Part shown: piece after piece, positions 24,823-33,290 of the stretch
How the letters are laid out: the number at the start of each line of letters is the position of its first letter
Position numbering within the stretch: position 1 is the first letter of the stretch
Source of the DNA: Burkholderia guangdongensis
GTDB taxonomy: Bacteria; Pseudomonadota; Gammaproteobacteria; Burkholderiales; Burkholderiaceae
Length of the DNA stretch: 64,000 nt
Assembly: GCF_013403875.1 (NCBI RefSeq)
Contig: NZ_JACBNX010000001.1
Location: forward strand, 124,001 to 188,000
Direction: 5' to 3'
Program-made: the position numbers and the translations under genes
The notes under the pieces: generated by a model
The model's database searches: none
Seen by the model: only the letters and a program-made list of their open reading frames with translations
Told to the model about the DNA's origin: nothing

Positions 24823-26349
24823 ATGAAGAACGATCTGAGCCGCAGGCACCGGACACAGACCCCGGAATGCCCGCCCGTCGAAGCCTTCGACGATCCTGTC
24901 GCCGCCGTCGCGCGGCTGTCGGCGATCTACGAAGCGAACACCGGCTTCCTGCGCGACGCATTCGCGCGCTATCGCCGCCACGAGCCGTTCGCCGAGCGCG
25001 TGCGCGCATGCTATCCGTTCGTGCGGGTCCGCACCGACGTCAACACCCACGTCGATTCGCGCCGTTCGTACGGCTTCGTCGCGGGCCCGGGCGTGTTCGA
25101 GACGACGGTTACGCGTCCGGATCTGTTCGCCAACTATTACCGCGAGCAGTTGCGCCTGCTCGCGAAGAATCATCAAGTCCAGATCGAGATCGGCGTGTCG
25201 TCGCAGCCGATTCCGGTTCATTTCGCGTTTCCGGAGGGTATCCATCTCGAAGGCGAGCTCGACCGCGGCCGCCTGATGGTGATGCGCGACGTGTTCGACA
25301 CGCCCGATCTCGCGTATCTCGACGACCGCATCGTCAACGGCACGTACGAGCCGGCGCCCGGCGAGCCGCATCCGCTCGCGCTGTTCACGGCGGCGCGCGT
25401 CGACTTCTCGCTGCACCGGCTGCGCCATTACACGGCGACGTCGCCGACGCACTTCCAGAACTACGTGCTGTACACGAACTACCAGTTCTACATCGACGAG
25501 TTCGTGAAGCTTGGCCGCACGATGATGATGGAGAGCGACGATCCCGCGGTGCGCGCGTATCGCAGCGAATACAGCGCGTTCGTCGAGCCCGGCGACGTCG
25601 TGACCTACAACGAGAATCTCGGCAGCGAGCCGGCCGAAGGCGCGGCGCCGCCGCGTTTGCCGCAGATGCCCGCATACCATCTGAAGCGCGCGGACGGCAG
25701 CGGGATCACGATGATCAACATCGGCGTCGGCCCGTCGAACGCGAAGACGATCACCGATCACATCGCGGTGTTGCGTCCGCATGCGTGGGTGATGCTCGGC
25801 CACTGCGCGGGCCTGCGCAACACGCAGCACCTGGGCGACTACGTGCTCGCGCACGGCTACGTCCGCGAGGATCACGTGCTCGACGCGGATCTGCCGTTGT
25901 GGGTGCCGATCCCGGCGCTCGCCGAAGTGCAGGTCGCACTCGAGCGCGCGGTCGCGCAGGTCACGCAGCTCGACGGCGCGGAGCTCAAGCGCGTGATGCG
26001 CACGGGCACGGTCGCGAGCGTCGACAACCGCAACTGGGAGCTGCGCGATCATCGCGAGCCGGTGCAGCGTCTGTCGCAGAGCCGCGCGATCGCGCTCGAC
26101 ATGGAGAGCGCGACGATCGCCGCGAACGGCTTCCGCTTTCGCGTGCCGTACGGCACGCTGCTCTGCGTGTCGGACAAGCCGCTGCACGGCGAGCTGAAGC
26201 TGCCCGGCATGGCCGATCAGTTCTATCGCGCGCAGGTCGACCAGCATCTGCAGATCGGCGTGCGCGCGATGGAGATCCTGCGTACGAACGGCCTCGACCG
26301 GCTCCACAGTCGCAAGCTGCGCAGCTTCGCCGAGGTGGCGTTCCAGTAA
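24823..26349 (+). CDS. amn: AMP nucleosidase (508 aa)
   Basis: Hydrolyses AMP to adenine and ribose 5-phosphate, adjusting the adenylate pool. The N-terminal ~170 residues form the AMN regulatory domain (PVAAVARLSAIYEANTGFLRDAF...YPFVRVRTD). The C-terminal part is a nucleoside-phosphorylase fold: INIGVGPSNAKTITDHIAVLRP, then HCAGLRNTQHLGDYVLAHGYVREDHVLD, and ALDMESATIAANGFRFRVPYGTLLCVSDKP, with MESAT as the substrate-binding Glu region. ATG 24823 is preferred to GTG 24814, because AGGGTG (24811-24816) then serves as ribosome site. It is divergent from the DUF2782 gene and ends in a strong terminator. Confidence 0.95.
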   Translation: MKNDLSRRHRTQTPECPPVEAFDDPVAAVARLSAIYEANTGFLRDAFARYRRHEPFAERVRACYPFVRVRTDVNTHVDSRRSYGFVAGPGVFETTVTRPDLFANYYREQLRLLAKNHQVQIEIGVSSQPIPVHFAFPEGIHLEGELDRGRLMVMRDVFDTPDLAYLDDRIVNGTYEPAPGEPHPLALFTAARVDFSLHRLRHYTATSPTHFQNYVLYTNYQFYIDEFVKLGRTMMMESDDPAVRAYRSEYSAFVEPGDVVTYNENLGSEPAEGAAPPRLPQMPAYHLKRADGSGITMINIGVGPSNAKTITDHIAVLRPHAWVMLGHCAGLRNTQHLGDYVLAHGYVREDHVLDADLPLWVPIPALAEVQVALERAVAQVTQLDGAELKRVMRTGTVASVDNRNWELRDHREPVQRLSQSRAIALDMESATIAANGFRFRVPYGTLLCVSDKPLHGELKLPGMADQFYRAQVDQHLQIGVRAMEILRTNGLDRLHSRKLRSFAEVAFQ

Positions 26350-26368
26350 GCGCTTTCCTGAAACGACG

Positions 26369-26406
26369 AGGCCGCCCGTGCGCCGAAGCGCGACGGGCGG
26401 CCTTGC
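26369..26406 (+). terminator. Terminator after amn
   Basis: AGGCCGCCCGT (26369-26379) pairs with ACGGGCGGCCT (26393-26403), extended inside by GCGC-CGAA-GCGC with a one-base bulge; TTGCC follows. Strong stem, short T-run. Confidence 0.75.
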
Positions 26407-26407
26407 C

Positions 26408-26459
26408 ATTGATCCGTGAATTCGATCCGTGAATTTGATTCGTGAATTTGATCCGTGTT
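26408..26459. repeat. Four tandem 13-bp repeats (TTTGATCCGTGAA)
   Basis: Units at 26408-26420, 26421-26433, 26434-26446 and 26447-26459 differ from each other by one to three bases. They lie between the amn terminator and the end of the convergent gene. Function is unknown; a slippage-prone simple repeat is the plain explanation. Confidence 0.8.
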
Positions 26460-26475
26460 ATGCGGCGCGCGGTGC

Positions 26476-26700
26476 TCAGCACTCGTTGTGTCGATGACGC
26501 TCGGGCGTGCAGTGATGCTTGAGGTCGCGTTGATGCGCTTCCCAGTCGCGGCGCGTCCAGTCGCGATGGCCGTCCCAGTAGCGGTCCCCGTGCCAGCCGG
26601 CCGCCTGGCCGGGCGGGACGCTGTAGGTGTCGGCGTGCGCGAGGCCGGTCGCGGCGATACCGGCGCCGGCGAGAACGAGTGCGAGCAACGTGCGTTTCAT
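26476..26700 (-). CDS. Small secreted His/Trp/Asp-rich protein (74 aa)
   Basis: The signal peptide MKRTLLALVLAGAGIAATGLAHA gives a mature protein of about 51 residues with six or more His, four Trp, many Asp/Arg and two Cys (GWHGDRYWDGHRDWTRRDWEAHQRDLKHHC...HRHNEC). Composition suggests metal binding in the periplasm or outside the cell, but no family motif is known to me. A GGAGAAG ribosome site supports the start. It is transcribed alone, convergent with amn. Confidence 0.8.
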   Translation of the reverse strand: MKRTLLALVLAGAGIAATGLAHADTYSVPPGQAAGWHGDRYWDGHRDWTRRDWEAHQRDLKHHCTPERHRHNEC

Positions 26701-27117
26701 GGTCTTCTCCGTGGGGGCAAGGGAAGCATCGGCGCGGCGACCTGGACGAGCGGCCCGAGCCGTCCGGGTGCGCATCGGCATCGCGTGATGCAGGCGCAGT
26801 GTGCCGGTTCGGCGCGGCGGGCGCGAGCGGGATGTATTACGACGGATTCGACCGGCGGGCGGCGATGCGGATGAAGCCGGCGTCGCATTTGACAATCGCC
26901 GGCGCGCCGGTGGTGTTGCCGCGCGCGCGATGCGCGGGCATTTGACAAACGGCGGGCAAACGGCGCTGCGCGCTTTTAATACGCCGTTACAAAGACGGCG
27001 TCGGCCGCGTGTTGCGACGCAGCGCGACGCAGCGCGCCTCAGTGCAACGCGACGCCGCGCAACACGCGGTGCGGCACATGCCGACCGCGCGTTTTTCGCG
27101 CGGTCCTACACGCGGTC
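26701..27117. other. Intergenic region without a gene
   Basis: 417 bp. It holds two copies of GCATTTGACAA (26885-26895 and 26939-26949), a hairpin ACGCCGT/ACGGCGT (26981-27001), and the 9-bp stem GACCGCGCG/CGCGCGGTC (27083-27105) just past the stop of the LOG gene, probably its terminator. A 12-bp direct duplication CGCGGTCCTACA (27099-27110, 27111-27122) spans that stop codon. Open frames here lack ribosome sites and are not called. Confidence 0.6.
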
Positions 27118-27873
27118 CTACAGATAGAACATCCGGTCTTCTTCCGGGCGCTGCGGATGCGTTTCCTCGCCTTCCTCTTCCTCGCCGCGATCCTCGTAGA
27201 ACGCCATCACCGCGTCGAGCACCTGGTCCGGATCGTCGATCACCTGCATCAGGTCCATGTCTTCCGCGTTGATCAGGCCCATCGGAATCAGCTGATCGCG
27301 GAACCACTGCAGCAGCCCCTGCCAGAACGTGCTGCCGACGAGGATGATCGGCACGAGACGCGACTTCTTCGTCTGGATCAGCGTGAGCACTTCGGACAAC
27401 TCGTCGAGCGTGCCGAAGCCGCCCGGCATCACGATCACCGCGTCCGAATTCTTGACGAACGTGACCTTGCGCGTGAAGAAGTGGCGAAAGCGCAGCGAGA
27501 TGTCCTGATAGTGATTGCCGGCCTGCTCGTGCGGCAGCTCGATGTTGAGGCCGACCGACGGCGCCTTGCCCGCGTGCGCGCCCTTGTTCGCGGCTTCCAT
27601 GATGCCGGGGCCGCCGCCCGAGATCACCGCGAAGCCGGCGTCGGACAGTTTGCGCGCGATCTGCACCGCGAGCTTGTAATGCGGCGAATCCGGTTTCAGG
27701 CGGGCGGAACCGTAGATGCTGACGGCCGGGCGGATCTCGGACAGGTACTCGGTCGCCTCGATAAACTCTGCCATAATCGTGAACATCTGCCACGACGCGC
27801 GCGCCTTCTTGGCGGTCGCGCGCTCTTGATCTGCGAGCGAACGCAGACTCGGAATCACTTTTCTCTTGTCCAT
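27118..27873 (-). CDS. LOG family protein, cytokinin riboside 5'-phosphate phosphoribohydrolase-like (251 aa)
   Basis: Contains both family signatures: SGGGPGIMEAANKGA (nucleotide phosphate binding, around residue 85) and PGGFGTLDELSE (around residue 150, with catalytic Glu). Bacterial members release the base from nucleoside 5'-monophosphates; the native substrate here is unknown. The N-terminal ~50 residues (KVIPSLRSLADQERATAKKARASWQMF) are an extension found in the longer branch. The C-terminus is acidic (EDRGEEEEGEETH). Its start codon is one base away from that of polA on the other strand. Confidence 0.9.
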   Translation of the reverse strand: MDKRKVIPSLRSLADQERATAKKARASWQMFTIMAEFIEATEYLSEIRPAVSIYGSARLKPDSPHYKLAVQIARKLSDAGFAVISGGGPGIMEAANKGAHAGKAPSVGLNIELPHEQAGNHYQDISLRFRHFFTRKVTFVKNSDAVIVMPGGFGTLDELSEVLTLIQTKKSRLVPIILVGSTFWQGLLQWFRDQLIPMGLINAEDMDLMQVIDDPDQVLDAVMAFYEDRGEEEEGEETHPQRPEEDRMFYL

Positions 27874-27874
27874 A

Positions 27875-30628
27875 ATGCCTGAAGAACGAAATCTGGAAGG
27901 TAAGACCCTGCTATTGGTTGACGGTTCGAGCTATCTGTATCGGGCTTACCATGCGATGCCTGATCTGCGCGGCCCTGGCGGGGAGCCGACCGGAGCGCTC
28001 TACGGAATCATCAACATGCTGCGCCGTATGCGCAAGGAAGTCAGTGCAGAGTATAGCGCGTGCGTGTTCGATGCGAAGGGCAAGACGTTCCGCGATGATC
28101 TGTATCCCGAATACAAGGCGCAACGCCCGTCGATGCCGCCCGATCTCGCGCTGCAGATCGAGCCGATTCACGGCGCGGTGCGTGCGCTCGGCTGGCCGCT
28201 GTTGATGGTCGAAGGCGTCGAGGCCGACGACGTGATCGGCACGCTCGCGAAGGAGGCGGAGCGGCACGGCATGAAGGTGATCGTGTCGACCGGCGACAAG
28301 GATCTCGCGCAGCTCGTCACCGGTGCCGTCACGCTGATCAACACGATGACCGACGAGACGCTCGATCGCGATGCCGTGATCGCGAAGTTCGGCGTGCCGC
28401 CGGAGCGGATCGTCGATTACCTGACGCTGATCGGCGATGCGGTCGACAACGTGCCGGGCGTCGAGAAGTGCGGGCCGAAGACGGCCGTGAAATGGCTGTC
28501 GCAGTACGACAGCCTCGACGGCGTGATCGAGCATGCGGGCGAGATCAAGGGTGTCGTCGGCGACAACCTGCGCCGCGCGCTCGACTTCCTGCCGCTCGGC
28601 CGCCAGCTCGTCACGATCGAGACCGCGTGCGATCTCGCGCCGCATCTCGAGTCGATCGAAGCGTCGCTCGCGAGCGGCGGCGAAGCGCGCGAGCCGCTGC
28701 GCGACATCTTTGCCCGCTACGGCTTCAAGACCTGGCTTCGCGAGATCGACAGCGCGAGTGTCGAACGCGCGGACGAGCCGGCGGCGGCCAACGGCGAACC
28801 CGCGCCGGTCGTGCAGACGGTCGAGCGCGAGTACGACACGATCCAGACCTGGCCGCAGTTCGACACGTGGATGAAGACAATCGAGCACGCGCCGCTGACC
28901 GCGTTCGACACCGAGACGACGTCGCTCGATCCGATGGTCGCGCGGCTCGTCGGCCTGTCGTTCTCGGTCGAGCCGGGGCGCGCCGCGTATCTGCCGGTCG
29001 CGCATCGCGGGCCCGACATGCCGGAGCAGTTGCCGATCGACGAGGTGCTCGCGCGCCTGAAGCCGTGGCTCGAATCGGCCGCGCACAAGAAGGTCGGCCA
29101 GCACATGAAGTACGACGCGCAGGTGCTCGCGAACTACGGGATCGAGATGAACGGGATCGAGCACGACACGCTGCTCGAATCGTACGTGCTCGAATCGCAC
29201 CGGCCGCACGACATGGACAGCCTCGCGCTGCGCCACCTCGGCGTGAAGACGATCAAGTACGAGGATGTCGCGGGCAAGGGCGCGCAGCAGATCGGCTTCG
29301 ACGAGGTGCCGCTGCCGCAGGCCGTCGAGTATTCGGCGGAGGACGCCGACATCACGCTGCAGCTCCATCGCGCGCTGTACCCGCAGGTCGCGCGCGAACC
29401 GGGCCTCGAGCGCGTGTATCGCGAGATCGAGATGCCGGTGTCGATCGTGCTGCGCAAAATCGAACGAACGGGCGTGCTGATCGACACGGCGCGTCTCGAC
29501 GCGCAGAGCGCCGAGATCGCGAAGCGGCTCGTCGAGCTCGAAGCGCAGGCATACGAACTCGCGGGCGGCGAATTCAATCTGGGCTCGCCGAAGCAGATCG
29601 GGCAGATCTTCTTCGAGAAGCTGCAATTGCCGGTCGTGAAGAAAACGCCGAGCGGCGCGCCGTCGACCGACGAAGAGGTGCTACAGAAGCTCGCCGACGA
29701 CTATCCGCTGCCGAAGGTGCTGCTCGAGCATCGCGGGCTGTCGAAGCTGAAGTCGACGTACACCGACAAGCTGCCTCGGATGGTCAATGCCGACACCGGC
29801 CGCGTGCATACGAACTACGCGCAGGCGGTCGCGGTGACCGGGCGGCTCGCATCGAACGATCCGAATCTTCAGAACATTCCGGTGCGCACGGCCGAGGGCC
29901 GGCGGATCCGCGAGGCGTTCATCGCGCGGGAAGGCTGCCGGATCGTGTCCGCCGATTATTCGCAGATCGAACTGCGGATCATGGCGCACATCTCCGGCGA
30001 CGCGTCGCTGCAGCGCGCGTTCGCGCACGGCGAGGACATCCACCGCGCGACCGCGGCCGAAGTGTTCGGCGTGACGCCGCTCGAGGTGACGTCCGACCAG
30101 CGGCGCATCGCGAAAGTGATCAACTTCGGGCTGATCTACGGGATGAGCGCGTTCGGGCTCGCATCGAACCTCGGCATCACGCGCGACGCCGCGAAGCTCT
30201 ACATCGACCGCTATTTCGCGCGCTATCCGGGCGTCGCGCGGTACATGGAAGAAACGCGCGCGGCCGCGAAGGAGCAGGGCTACGTCGAGACCGTGTTCGG
30301 CCGGCGCCTGTGGCTGCCCGAGATCAACGGCGGCAACGGGCCGCGCCGCCAGGCGGCCGAGCGCGCGGCGATCAACGCGCCGATGCAGGGCACGGCCGCG
30401 GATCTGATCAAGCTGTCGATGATCGCGGTCGACGACTGGCTGTCCCGGGAACAGCTCGCCTCGCGGATGATCATGCAGGTGCACGATGAACTCGTGCTCG
30501 AGGTGCCCGAGCCGGAGCTCGCGCGCGTGCGCGAGAAGCTGCCGGAGATGATGTGCGGCGTCGCGAAGCTCAAGGTGCCGCTCGTCGCCGAGGTCGGCGC
30601 GGGCGCGAACTGGGAAGAGGCGCACTGA
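27875..30628 (+). CDS. polA: DNA polymerase I (917 aa)
   Basis: Repair and Okazaki-fragment polymerase. The N-terminal 5' nuclease carries LLVDGSSYLYRAYHA, VEADDVIGTLA and STGDKDLAQLV (residues ~1-300). The 3'-5' proofreading domain is intact, with AFDTETTSLD near residue 345 and YSAEDADIT near 490. The polymerase domain has motif A DYSQIELRIMAHISGD, motif B RRIAKVINFGLIYGMSAFGLA and motif C MQVHDELVLEV. Full length. An in-frame TTG at 27866 would overlap the LOG start; ATG 27875 is preferred. No clear ribosome site, and the promoter must lie within the LOG coding sequence. Confidence 0.97.
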   Translation: MPEERNLEGKTLLLVDGSSYLYRAYHAMPDLRGPGGEPTGALYGIINMLRRMRKEVSAEYSACVFDAKGKTFRDDLYPEYKAQRPSMPPDLALQIEPIHGAVRALGWPLLMVEGVEADDVIGTLAKEAERHGMKVIVSTGDKDLAQLVTGAVTLINTMTDETLDRDAVIAKFGVPPERIVDYLTLIGDAVDNVPGVEKCGPKTAVKWLSQYDSLDGVIEHAGEIKGVVGDNLRRALDFLPLGRQLVTIETACDLAPHLESIEASLASGGEAREPLRDIFARYGFKTWLREIDSASVERADEPAAANGEPAPVVQTVEREYDTIQTWPQFDTWMKTIEHAPLTAFDTETTSLDPMVARLVGLSFSVEPGRAAYLPVAHRGPDMPEQLPIDEVLARLKPWLESAAHKKVGQHMKYDAQVLANYGIEMNGIEHDTLLESYVLESHRPHDMDSLALRHLGVKTIKYEDVAGKGAQQIGFDEVPLPQAVEYSAEDADITLQLHRALYPQVAREPGLERVYREIEMPVSIVLRKIERTGVLIDTARLDAQSAEIAKRLVELEAQAYELAGGEFNLGSPKQIGQIFFEKLQLPVVKKTPSGAPSTDEEVLQKLADDYPLPKVLLEHRGLSKLKSTYTDKLPRMVNADTGRVHTNYAQAVAVTGRLASNDPNLQNIPVRTAEGRRIREAFIAREGCRIVSADYSQIELRIMAHISGDASLQRAFAHGEDIHRATAAEVFGVTPLEVTSDQRRIAKVINFGLIYGMSAFGLASNLGITRDAAKLYIDRYFARYPGVARYMEETRAAAKEQGYVETVFGRRLWLPEINGGNGPRRQAAERAAINAPMQGTAADLIKLSMIAVDDWLSREQLASRMIMQVHDELVLEVPEPELARVREKLPEMMCGVAKLKVPLVAEVGAGANWEEAH

Positions 30629-30659
30629 CGGCGCACTGCTCGTATCCCTATACCCGCAT

Positions 30660-30698
30660 TCAGTGACTCGCCACCCATTGTTGCGGGGATGTCACTGA
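30660..30698 (+). terminator. Hairpin between polA and ndh
   Basis: TCAGTGAC (30660-30667) pairs with GTCACTGA (30691-30698). The loop is long and no T-run follows, so it is a weak terminator or a processing site. Confidence 0.35.
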
Positions 30699-30788
30699 TC
30701 GACACGGTTTGCTTGTCGTCAAGGTACAAGCTCCCGGACAATGCATCGCACGCGGCCGCTGCCGGTTTTGAATCGCAAGGGGAAATCG

Positions 30789-32153
30789 ATGCATCGAATC
30801 ATCATCGTGGGCGGGGGCGCGGGCGGTCTCGAACTGGCGACGCGGCTCGGCAATCGTTACGGCGAGCGCACGCGCCCGGCGCGCGCGGTCGTCACGCTCG
30901 TCGACCGCAATCCGACGCATATCTGGAAGCCGCTGCTGCATGAAGTCGCGGCGGGCAGCATGGATCCGTTTACGCAGGAGCTCGAATACGCGGCGCAAGC
31001 GCGCTGGCACGGCTTCGAGTTCCAGCAGGGCGAACTGGCCGGGCTCGATCGCGCCGCGAAGCGGATCACGCTCGCGCCCGTCAACGACAGCGACGGCGAA
31101 GAATTGCTGCCGCAGCGCACGCTCGACTACGACACGCTCGTGATCGCGATCGGCAGCACGACGCACTTCTTCGGCGTGGACGGCGCGCAGCAGAATGCGA
31201 TCGCGCTCGACACCGTCGCCGAGGCCGAGCGGTTCCGCAAGCGCCTGATCGCCGCATGCATGCGTGCCGAGCATCAGAGTCCGGTGCCCGTCGTCGAAGC
31301 GGCGGGCGACGCGCCGGCATCCGCCGAGTCCCCGGCGGTCACCGAGCCGCGCATCCAGGTGGCGATCGTCGGCGGCGGCGCGACCGGCGTCGAGCTGTCG
31401 GCGGAGTTGCGCAACACCGCGCAGGTGCTGTCCGCGTACGGGCTGCACAAGCTCGATCCGCGGCACGACGTCGGCATCGTGCTGATCGAATCGGGGCCGC
31501 GGATCCTGCCGGCGCTGCAGGAACGCGTGTCGTCGTCGACCGCGGAGCTGCTCGGCAAGCTCGGCGTGAAGCTGATGCTGTCGGAGCGCGTGATCGAGGT
31601 CGCGCCCGGGGTCGTGCGCACCGCGAGCGGCAAGGCGGTGCGGGCCGATCTGACCGTCTGGGCCGCGGGCATCAAGGCGCCGGCGGTGCTGTCGCATCTG
31701 GATGGCCTCGCGGTCAACAAGCTCGGTCAGCTCGAGGTGCGGCGCACGCTGCAGACCTTCACCGACGACAACATCTTCGCGCTCGGCGATTGCGCGGCAT
31801 GCACGTGGCCCGGCAACGAGCGCAACGTGCCGCCGCGCGCGCAGGCGGCGCACCAGCAGGCGAGCTTCCTGCTGAAGGCGTTCGCGAGCCGGCTCGACGG
31901 CCGGCCGCTGCCGGAGTTCACGTATCGCGATTTCGGCTCGCTGGTGTCGCTCGGCCACTTCAGCGCGGTCGGCAACCTGATGGGCGGCGTGATCGGCGGC
32001 AACATGCTCGTGGAAGGCCTGTTCGCGCGCTTCATGTACATGTCGCTGTACCGTCTGCACGTCGCGGCGCTGCACGGCTATCCGCGGATGATCCTCGATA
32101 CCGTCGCCCACTGGCTGCGCCGGACGACGCTGCCGCGCGTGAAGCTGCACTGA
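30789..32153 (+). CDS. ndh: Type II NADH dehydrogenase (454 aa)
   Basis: A membrane-associated, non-proton-pumping NADH:quinone oxidoreductase. FAD site IIIVGGGAGGLELATRL at the start; NADH site VAIVGGGATGVELSAEL near residue 195; the FAD-contacting IFALGDCAACTWPG follows near 330. The C-terminus has the amphipathic RFMYMSLYRLHVAALHGYPRMILDTVAHWLRR that anchors NDH-2 to the membrane. An Ala/Pro/Glu-rich stretch around 160-190 is slightly longer than usual. ATG 30789 is chosen for the AAGGGGAA ribosome site; an upstream in-frame ATG at 30741 lacks one. Confidence 0.92.
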   Translation: MHRIIIVGGGAGGLELATRLGNRYGERTRPARAVVTLVDRNPTHIWKPLLHEVAAGSMDPFTQELEYAAQARWHGFEFQQGELAGLDRAAKRITLAPVNDSDGEELLPQRTLDYDTLVIAIGSTTHFFGVDGAQQNAIALDTVAEAERFRKRLIAACMRAEHQSPVPVVEAAGDAPASAESPAVTEPRIQVAIVGGGATGVELSAELRNTAQVLSAYGLHKLDPRHDVGIVLIESGPRILPALQERVSSSTAELLGKLGVKLMLSERVIEVAPGVVRTASGKAVRADLTVWAAGIKAPAVLSHLDGLAVNKLGQLEVRRTLQTFTDDNIFALGDCAACTWPGNERNVPPRAQAAHQQASFLLKAFASRLDGRPLPEFTYRDFGSLVSLGHFSAVGNLMGGVIGGNMLVEGLFARFMYMSLYRLHVAALHGYPRMILDTVAHWLRRTTLPRVKLH

Positions 32154-32176
32154 CGCTGCACTGACGCAAAGCGCAC

Positions 32177-32884
32177 TCAGCGTTTGGCGAGCAGTTTGCG
32201 CGACGCGAACAACTCGACGTCGTTGCGAATCCCGAGCTTGCGGAATGCGGACTGCTTTTGTGCGCTGATCGTCTTGCGGCTGCGCGAGAATTTCATCGCG
32301 ATGTCGGATACGGTCATCCCGGCGAGATAGCAGCGCATCACTTCGTGCTCGCGCGGGCTCAGACGCCGGTCCGGGAACAGGTCCGAGGGCGTCGCGTCGT
32401 CGTCGACTTCGTCGACGGACTTCGCGTCCAGCACGTGCGGATCGATCGTCCGGCTCACCACCATCTTGTTCGCGAGCGACGCGCTGATGTACGGCCGGCC
32501 CGTCGCGACGACGTGAATCGCATGCTGAAGCTCGAGCAGGTTCTCGCTCTTGCCGAAGAAGCCGAGCGCGCCCGCGCGCATCGTCATGTTGACGGTGGAC
32601 GGCATGTCGTTGCTCGACGTCATCAGGATCTTGCAGTCCGGGAAGCGGGTATTGACGAGCTTGACGAGATTGAGGCCGTCGATGTCGTCGGGGCCGAGCG
32701 TGTAGTCGAGCAGTACGACGTCCGCCTGATTGTCTTCGAGCCAGTGAATCAGCTCCCTCGATTTCGTAAAGCTCGCGGCGACTTCGATTCCGGTCTTCTC
32801 GGTGAGATAGGTGGCGATTCCGTGCTGGACGACAGCATGGTCATCCAGCACCACGACGCGGATCGGTTTTTGCTCTGGCCTCAT
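32177..32884 (-). CDS. Response regulator, NarL/LuxR family, BvgA/RcsB-like (235 aa)
   Basis: Receiver domain at residues ~8-125: VVVLDDHAV, phosphorylatable Asp in VVLLDYTLGPDD, conserved Ser in LMTSSND, and Lys in GFFGKSEN. The C-terminal LuxR helix-turn-helix is RLSPREHEVMRCYLAGMTVSDIAMKFSRSRKTISAQKQSAFRKLGI (about 172-218). The ATG at 32884 is preferred to the in-frame start at 32929 because AGAGGT is well placed. The sensor gene lies upstream on the same strand across a 406-bp gap, making a BvgAS-like pair. Target genes unknown. Confidence 0.92.
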   Translation of the reverse strand: MRPEQKPIRVVVLDDHAVVQHGIATYLTEKTGIEVAASFTKSRELIHWLEDNQADVVLLDYTLGPDDIDGLNLVKLVNTRFPDCKILMTSSNDMPSTVNMTMRAGALGFFGKSENLLELQHAIHVVATGRPYISASLANKMVVSRTIDPHVLDAKSVDEVDDDATPSDLFPDRRLSPREHEVMRCYLAGMTVSDIAMKFSRSRKTISAQKQSAFRKLGIRNDVELFASRKLLAKR

Positions 32885-33290
32885 GGCATACCTCTGAATG
32901 CTTGCGATACGGCTGGCAGGCGGAGACAAGCTCCGGCATTTTTCGCACTGGTATCGACAATCGCGTAGCTTACTGGTTGTCGGGATATTTTTTAACCCGA
33001 TTGGCTAAAATAAAAAGTCGGCCGGATGGCGGCGTGAAGGTCTCCGATGGCAGCGGCCGATGCCTCGTGAGCGACCGCCGAATGCCCGGGTGGGTGCGTC
33101 GGGCGAATGCTTGAATCGAGTGCTCGGATCGAACGGGCTCCCGATTGTATGGGGCAACCGCCGCCTGCAAGGATCGCGCGCGTGCAACGTCGGCCGAATG
33201 CATGGGAGAGGAGATATCGGGGTTCGCGCTTCGCCACGCAACGCGTGCCGGCGCCGGCCGGCTGGCGTGAATCGGGATGGCGCGCGTCGG
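32885..33290. other. Sensor-regulator gap with an AT-rich inverted repeat
   Basis: No gene is supported. At 32980-33000 there is TCGGG-N11-CCCGA with an AT-rich core, next to a 40-bp AT-rich tract unusual in this GC-rich region; it lies about 100 bp upstream of the regulator start and may be its promoter or an autoregulatory site. The rest (33020-33290) is GC-rich with no structure I can assign. Confidence 0.5.
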
